Source of the DNA: LMUY01 sp965198565
GTDB taxonomy: Bacteria > Pseudomonadota > Alphaproteobacteria > Acetobacterales > Acetobacteraceae
NCBI GenBank assembly: GCA_965198565.1
Contig: OZ240665.1
Span: 4,464,001-4,528,000 of the forward strand
Direction: 5' to 3'
Length of the DNA: 64,000 nucleotides
Made by a program: the position numbers and the translations under genes. The notes under the pieces were generated by a model, which did not search any database, was not told the DNA's origin, and saw nothing but the letters and a program-made list of their open reading frames with translations. This document shows positions 60,005-64,000 of the stretch, one piece after another (position 1 is the stretch's first letter; each line of letters begins with the position of its first letter).

Positions 60005-60931
60005 TTACGAGCGCCGCGCGGCCTTGCTCCGCCCGCGATCCAGGCCACGCGGCGCCACGCCGTCCTGGGCCATGCTCGCCAAGCGATGGCCCAACGCGCC
60101 GACCTCGTCCGAAAGCGAACTGGTGGCGGCGACCAACTCGTCTCCGCGCCGGGTGATCTGCCGGGCTAGGCTGGTGCCGCGTTCGGCCTGGTCGCCGAGC
60201 CGGCGTTCCTGCTCGAGCAGCGCCGCGCGGGTGGTCTGCGCCAACTCGTCCTGCGCCGTCTGCAGCGCGTCGAGGCGGGTGGTGACGAGCTCCAAAGCCG
60301 CCTGCTGCTCGCCCAATCGCCGCTCGACCTGCGCGCGCCACGCGTCTGGCGCGGGTAGCCCGGGGCTCGCCGAGGGTAGGTTCGCAGCTCGGCCGTCGGC
60401 CGGACCGCTGCGGCCAAGCCGCCGCAGGACGGTGAAAGGCCGGGTCAGCCGCTCCTTGCGCACGCGGGCGCGCCACTGCTGCGCTTCCAGACTGTCGTGG
60501 ATCGCGCTGAGCATGTCGGGCTTGCTGCAGCCGCGGGCGAGTTCGGTGCGCATCTCGGCAAGGCCGGTCGGCTCGGGTGGGCGGCCAAGCTGCGCGTAAT
60601 AGGCGGCGATGATGAAGGCTTCATCGTCCAGGGCCAGGATAGCCTTGTTGGAGCGCGCACGCATCGGGCGCGGCGGCTCGACCACCGGCTCCACCAGCGG
60701 CGCCGGCGCTGAGGCGGGGCGGGCAGCGTCCAGGGTGCGCGCGCGCTGGAGGAAGGCCTGGTGGCACTGCCAATCGGCCACTTCGGACCAGATTTCGCGG
60801 AACAGGTCCGCCGCGGCCGCAGGCGGCACCACGACCGCGGAGGCACTGACCCAACCGGCATGGGAACACCAGGGTGCTGCCGCGGCCGCGGCGGTGCTCT
60901 GCTTCATCATAGCGCGAGTGTTATCCCACAT
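60005..60931 (-). CDS. DUF4214-like domain protein with C-terminal coiled coil
   Basis: A 308-residue protein of unknown function. The N-terminus is Ala-rich. Residues about 102-153 (DDEAFIIAAYYAQLGRPPEP, then TGLAEMRTELARGCSKPDML, then SAIHDSLEAQQW) match the DUF4214 pattern (F-x5-Y-x3-LGR-x-P-x3-G-L) found in adhesins and beside glycosyltransferases. Residues 190-290 form a long coiled coil. There is no clear signal peptide. It lies between YraN and the glycosyltransferase run on the same strand. Internal ATGs at 60910 and 60907 are possible starts. Confidence 0.75.
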   Translation of the reverse strand: MWDNTRAMMKQSTAAAAAAPWCSHAGWVSASAVVVPPAAAADLFREIWSEVADWQCHQAFLQRARTLDAARPASAPAPLVEPVVEPPRPMRARSNKAILALDDEAFIIAAYYAQLGRPPEPTGLAEMRTELARGCSKPDMLSAIHDSLEAQQWRARVRKERLTRPFTVLRRLGRSGPADGRAANLPSASPGLPAPDAWRAQVERRLGEQQAALELVTTRLDALQTAQDELAQTTRAALLEQERRLGDQAERGTSLARQITRRGDELVAATSSLSDEVGALGHRLASMAQDGVAPRGLDRGRSKAARRS

Positions 60932-60970
60932 ACGTATTCGCTACGCCAACATGCCACCATCGGCAACGTC

Positions 60971-61417
60971 TTATTCCTCGCGAAACGCGTTTCCAACCCG
61001 TCGCACGCGGCCGCGCGCGTCCACCACTATAACGTCGAAGCGAATACCAGCGCGACCCCAGCTTGGATGCTCCGCCAGCACGGCCGCGCCGGCGGCGAGC
61101 AGGCGGCTGCGCTGGCGCTGGCTGACGGCGGCGGCGGCGATGGCAAGGCTGGGGCGCGCCTTCACTTCCACCAAGGCGAGCAGTCCGTCGCGCTCGGCCG
61201 CGATGTCGATCTCGCCCGCCGCCGTGCGCAGGCGCCGCGCCAGCACCGTCCAGCCGTCGGCGACCAGCGCCGCGCAGGCCGCGGCCTCGGCGGCGACCCC
61301 GCGCGCGTGGGACTGGCTGCCGCGTGTTCGTCTTCCCTCTTCACGCGCGGCGCTTGCGGCGTCATCTTCAGGCCATGCTGCTGTTGCGGTTTTTTGGTCG
61401 TCTGTTCGGCTTGGCAT
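60971..61417 (-). CDS. YraN family (UPF0102) nuclease-like protein
   Basis: A 148-residue protein whose C-terminal 110 residues match YraN: HARGVAAEAAACAALVADGWTVLARRLRTAAGEIDIAAERDGLLALVEVKAR, with the PD-(D/E)xK-type motif (GEIDI, then EVKAR), and RIRFDVIVVDA-like end (GIRFDVIVVDARGR). The family is Holliday-junction-resolvase-like and of unclear role. No start codon occurs near the conserved part, so I used the ATG at 61417 (another at 61447). Either choice makes its 5' end overlap the divergent acylase gene by 43 to 73 bases. Confidence 0.85.
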   Translation of the reverse strand: MPSRTDDQKTATAAWPEDDAASAAREEGRRTRGSQSHARGVAAEAAACAALVADGWTVLARRLRTAAGEIDIAAERDGLLALVEVKARPSLAIAAAAVSQRQRSRLLAAGAAVLAEHPSWGRAGIRFDVIVVDARGRVRRVGNAFREE

Positions 61418-63675
61418 GCGGCCTCGTGCTGTTGGCGGCGGCCGCATTGGGCGCGGTGCTGTTCCTCTGTCTGCCCGCGAGCGACGAATTCGCCGCCATC
61501 CCCGGCCTGTCGGCGCCGGTCAGCGTGGCGTTCGACGCGGATGGCATACCGCATATCCACGCCGCCAGCGACGAGGATGGCGCGGCCGCCTTGGGTTGGC
61601 TGCATGCGCGCGACCGGATGTTCCAGATGGAGCTGATGCGCCGCGCCGCGTCCGGCCGGGTGGCGGAGCTGGCTGGCGCGCGCGCCCTGCCGCTGGACCG
61701 CACGATGCGGGTGCTGGGGCTGCGCCCGCGGGCGGAGGCGATGCTGGCCACCATGCCCGCCGCCACAAAGGCGATGTTCGAGGCTTATGCGCGCGGCGTG
61801 AACGCCTACATAAGCCGGCATGGGCGCTGGACGGCGGTCCAATTCGCCGTGCTCGGGCGGCCCGAGCCGTGGACGCCGGTGGACAGCCTGCTCTGGGGCG
61901 AGACGATGGGGCTGTATCTGGGCGGCAACTGGCGGGATGAACTGGCGCGAACCGCATTGGCCGGGCATCTGCCCAAGTCCGAGGTCGACCGCCTGTGGCC
62001 GCCGCAGGACGACACGCCGCCGCCGAGCGCCGCCGCGTTCCTGCCGCGCTTCGCCGGCCTGGCGGGATTGCTCGACGCTTACATGCCCCGCTTCCCGGCG
62101 CCGTTCACGCTGCCCGAGCAGGCCAGCAACGAGTGGGCGGTGGATGGCGCGCACAGCACCAGCGGCGCCCCGCTGCTCGCCGGCGACCCGCATCTCGGCT
62201 ACTCCACCCCCGGCATCTGGTATCTCGCCCGCATCGACACGCCGGGCAACACGCTGGCCGGCGCCACCGCCCCCGGCGTGCCGTTCATCGTGCTGGGCCG
62301 CAACCGCCGCATCGCCTGGACCTTCACCACCAACGGCGCCGATACCGAGGACGTGTTCATCGAGACCGTGCTGCCGGACGGCCGCTACGCCACGCCAAGC
62401 GGCCCGGCGGCCTTCGCCACCCGCACCGAGCACATCCTGGTCCGCGGCGCGCCCGCCGTCGACATGACGGTGCGCGAGACCCGGCACGGCCCCGTGGTGA
62501 GCGACATCCCGGGGACCACTGCAGCACCCCCGGGCAAAGTGTTCGCGGCCGAGATCAGCGCGCTGGCGGTGGGCAACGACGCGGCCAGCGGGCTGCTGGC
62601 GCTGGACCGCGCCGGCAGCGTCGCCGAGGCCGGCCAGGCGGCGGCGCAGATCAGCGCCCCGATCCAGAACCTGCTGGTGGCGGACAAGGCGGGCATCGGC
62701 CAGTTCACCACCGGGCGCATCCCCATCCGCCGCGCCGGCAATGGCGAGTGGCCGGAACCCGGCGACACCGGCGCCTACGACTGGACCGGCTGGGCCAGCG
62801 GCGACGCCCTGCCCCACATGGTCAACCCGGCCAGCGGCCGCCTGGTCAACGCCAACGAGCGGGTGGCGCCGCCGGACTTTCCCGTGTTCATGGGGCAGGA
62901 CTGGTTCGGCGACTGGCGCGCGCGGCGCATCCGGCAGATGCTGGGCACCGGCCGCCACTCGCTGGACGATTTCGCCCGCATGCAGGTGGACGTGACCGAC
63001 ACCTTCGCGCAGGCGATCCTGCCCGCCCTGCTGGCCCGCCCGCGCGGCCGCGACCTGTCGGGCCATGCCGCGGCGCTGCTGGTGGGTTGGGACGGTCGGA
63101 TGGCGATGGACCTGCCGCAGCCGCTCATTTTCGAAGCCTGGTGGCGCCGCTTCTACGGACTGCTGCTGGAAAAGCATGGCCTTCCGAGCCGCATCCCCGC
63201 GCCGGCCAGCGACGTGGTGGCGGCGGCGCTGAGCCCGGCTGGCGAGGCCTGGTGCGGCGGCGATTGCGGCCCCTTGCTGGACCAGGCGCTGTCGCTGGCG
63301 ATACCGCCGCTGGCCGCCCGCTTCGGCCCCGACCCGGCGCAGTGGCGCTGGGGCGACGCGCACATCGCGGACTTTGCCGACCCGGTGTTGCCGCCCTTGT
63401 CCAACCACATCGAGCAGCCCGGCGACGCCACCACCGTGTTCGCCGGCGGCACCAGCGGAGCGTCGTTCACCGCCGTGCAAGGCCCGGGCTTCCGCGGCGT
63501 CTACGACCTGGCCAACCTCGACCGCAGCCGCTTCATCACCGCGCCGGGCCAATCCGGGCACCCGCTCAGCCCGCACGCCCGCGACATGCTGGAGCGCTGG
63601 CGCGACGGCGGCGGCGTGACCTTGGAAGGCCCGGTGATGGGCGATTACGGCGCGATTTCGCTGGCGCCGCAATGA
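61375..63675 (+). CDS. Penicillin acylase family protein (S45 Ntn-hydrolase)
   Basis: A 766-residue precursor of the S45 family, which includes penicillin, cephalosporin and acyl-homoserine-lactone acylases. It has an N-terminal signal or anchor (FFGRLFGLACGLVLLAAAALGAVLFL), the alpha chain (GIPHIHAASDEDGAAALGWLHARDRMFQMELMRR), a spacer, and the self-cleavage site before Ser251 (QA then SNEWAVDG), followed by SGAPLLAGDPHLG, NRRIAWTFTTNGADTEDVF and NANERV. Substrate is not predictable. The start is the ATG at 61375. Confidence 0.93.
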   Translation: MLLLRFFGRLFGLACGLVLLAAAALGAVLFLCLPASDEFAAIPGLSAPVSVAFDADGIPHIHAASDEDGAAALGWLHARDRMFQMELMRRAASGRVAELAGARALPLDRTMRVLGLRPRAEAMLATMPAATKAMFEAYARGVNAYISRHGRWTAVQFAVLGRPEPWTPVDSLLWGETMGLYLGGNWRDELARTALAGHLPKSEVDRLWPPQDDTPPPSAAAFLPRFAGLAGLLDAYMPRFPAPFTLPEQASNEWAVDGAHSTSGAPLLAGDPHLGYSTPGIWYLARIDTPGNTLAGATAPGVPFIVLGRNRRIAWTFTTNGADTEDVFIETVLPDGRYATPSGPAAFATRTEHILVRGAPAVDMTVRETRHGPVVSDIPGTTAAPPGKVFAAEISALAVGNDAASGLLALDRAGSVAEAGQAAAQISAPIQNLLVADKAGIGQFTTGRIPIRRAGNGEWPEPGDTGAYDWTGWASGDALPHMVNPASGRLVNANERVAPPDFPVFMGQDWFGDWRARRIRQMLGTGRHSLDDFARMQVDVTDTFAQAILPALLARPRGRDLSGHAAALLVGWDGRMAMDLPQPLIFEAWWRRFYGLLLEKHGLPSRIPAPASDVVAAALSPAGEAWCGGDCGPLLDQALSLAIPPLAARFGPDPAQWRWGDAHIADFADPVLPPLSNHIEQPGDATTVFAGGTSGASFTAVQGPGFRGVYDLANLDRSRFITAPGQSGHPLSPHARDMLERWRDGGGVTLEGPVMGDYGAISLAPQ

Positions 63676-63742
63676 CGGTACGTATGCGTGAGCGAAACGG
63701 CTGGTTGACCGGCGCGGCAGGGGCGTGGAGCATAGGTCTCCC

Positions 63743-64000
63743 ATGACCTACAAGCCCCCGCGCCGGCCGCAATTCTTCTACACCACAGCGCCGCTGCCTT
63801 GCCCCTACGTCGCGGGCCGGACGGAGCGCAAGGTGGTGACGGAGATCACCGGCCCGGACAGCGACGCGCTGCATGACCGGTTGTCGCGCGCGGGGTTCCG
63901 CCGCAGCCACAACATCGCCTACGCGCCGGTCTGCCCCGCCTGCAATGCCTGCGTTCCGATCCGCATCCCGGTGGCGACGTTCCAGGCCGACCGGACGTTG
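63743..64000 (+). CDS. bpt: Arginyltransferase/Bpt leucyl-transferase family, N-terminal part (runs off window)
   Basis: The first 86 residues of a bpt/Ate1-type aminoacyl-tRNA--protein transferase. The conserved N-terminal Cys-containing region is clear: FYTTAPLPCPYVAGRTERKVV, HDRLSRAGFRRSHNIAYAPVC and CPACNACVPIRIPVATF. Such enzymes add Leu or Arg to protein N-termini with acidic first residues for N-end-rule degradation. In alphaproteobacteria this gene is usually single-copy. The rest lies beyond the right edge. Confidence 0.92.
   Translation, partial: MTYKPPRRPQFFYTTAPLPCPYVAGRTERKVVTEITGPDSDALHDRLSRAGFRRSHNIAYAPVCPACNACVPIRIPVATFQADRTL

Overview
The window is GC-rich DNA coding densely on both strands. 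Its content points to an alphaproteobacterium, most likely Acetobacteraceae or a close Rhodospirillales relative. This is an inference from protein style, from the families of short dispersed repeats, and from genes such as bpt-type arginyltransferase, urtBCDE, minCDE and a stand-alone hisF-hisE pair; no rRNA or tRNA gene was found to fix the taxonomy. Left third (1-17.6 kb): the start of an M20 peptidase, a small GlsB-type membrane protein, the housekeeping run rplY-pth-ychF, a lone receiver protein, and an orphan HicB antitoxin. A urea block follows: urtBCDE (transporter without urtA), a secreted Gln-rich protein, then ureD-A-B-C-E-F-G with a 4-hydroxyproline epimerase-like gene overlapping ureG. 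After that comes minC-minD-minE. Urea uptake, hydrolysis to ammonia and the nickel-insertion chaperones are therefore encoded side by side. Middle (17.8-43 kb): a Tat-exported PhoD phosphatase; a seven-gene peptide uptake and dipeptidase operon ending in a MocR/PdxR-type regulator; an AraJ-like MFS exporter; an RND efflux pair; a biotin ligase; hisF-hisE; an HIT protein; a PAS-GGDEF protein with a degenerate active site; a zinc-ribbon-like protein divergent from a DUF2891 protein; an SDR; and an acyltransferase with a TetR-like N-terminal scrap. Right third (42.8-60.9 kb): a large surface-glycan locus. It has eight glycosyltransferase genes (one a GT2-GT4 fusion of about 980 residues, two of them paralogues facing away from each other), three coiled-coil or DUF4214-like partner proteins, an ABC-2 polysaccharide export permease without its ATPase, and an arabinonate-dehydratase-like gene. 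The window ends with YraN, an S45 acylase and the start of arginyltransferase. A recurrent theme is dispersed palindromic repeats of at least four families. One (CCCTCTCC...GGAGAGGG) occurs about eight times, splits ureA from ureB as an inverted pair, lies between ureC and ureE, and supplies the last codons and stop of the MFS gene. The observations most worth checking are two M19-type dipeptidases that have both lost the first metal-binding HxD motif, the absent canonical start of ureD, missing partners (urtA, hicA, the export ATPase), and the glycan locus with small coiled-coil partners.
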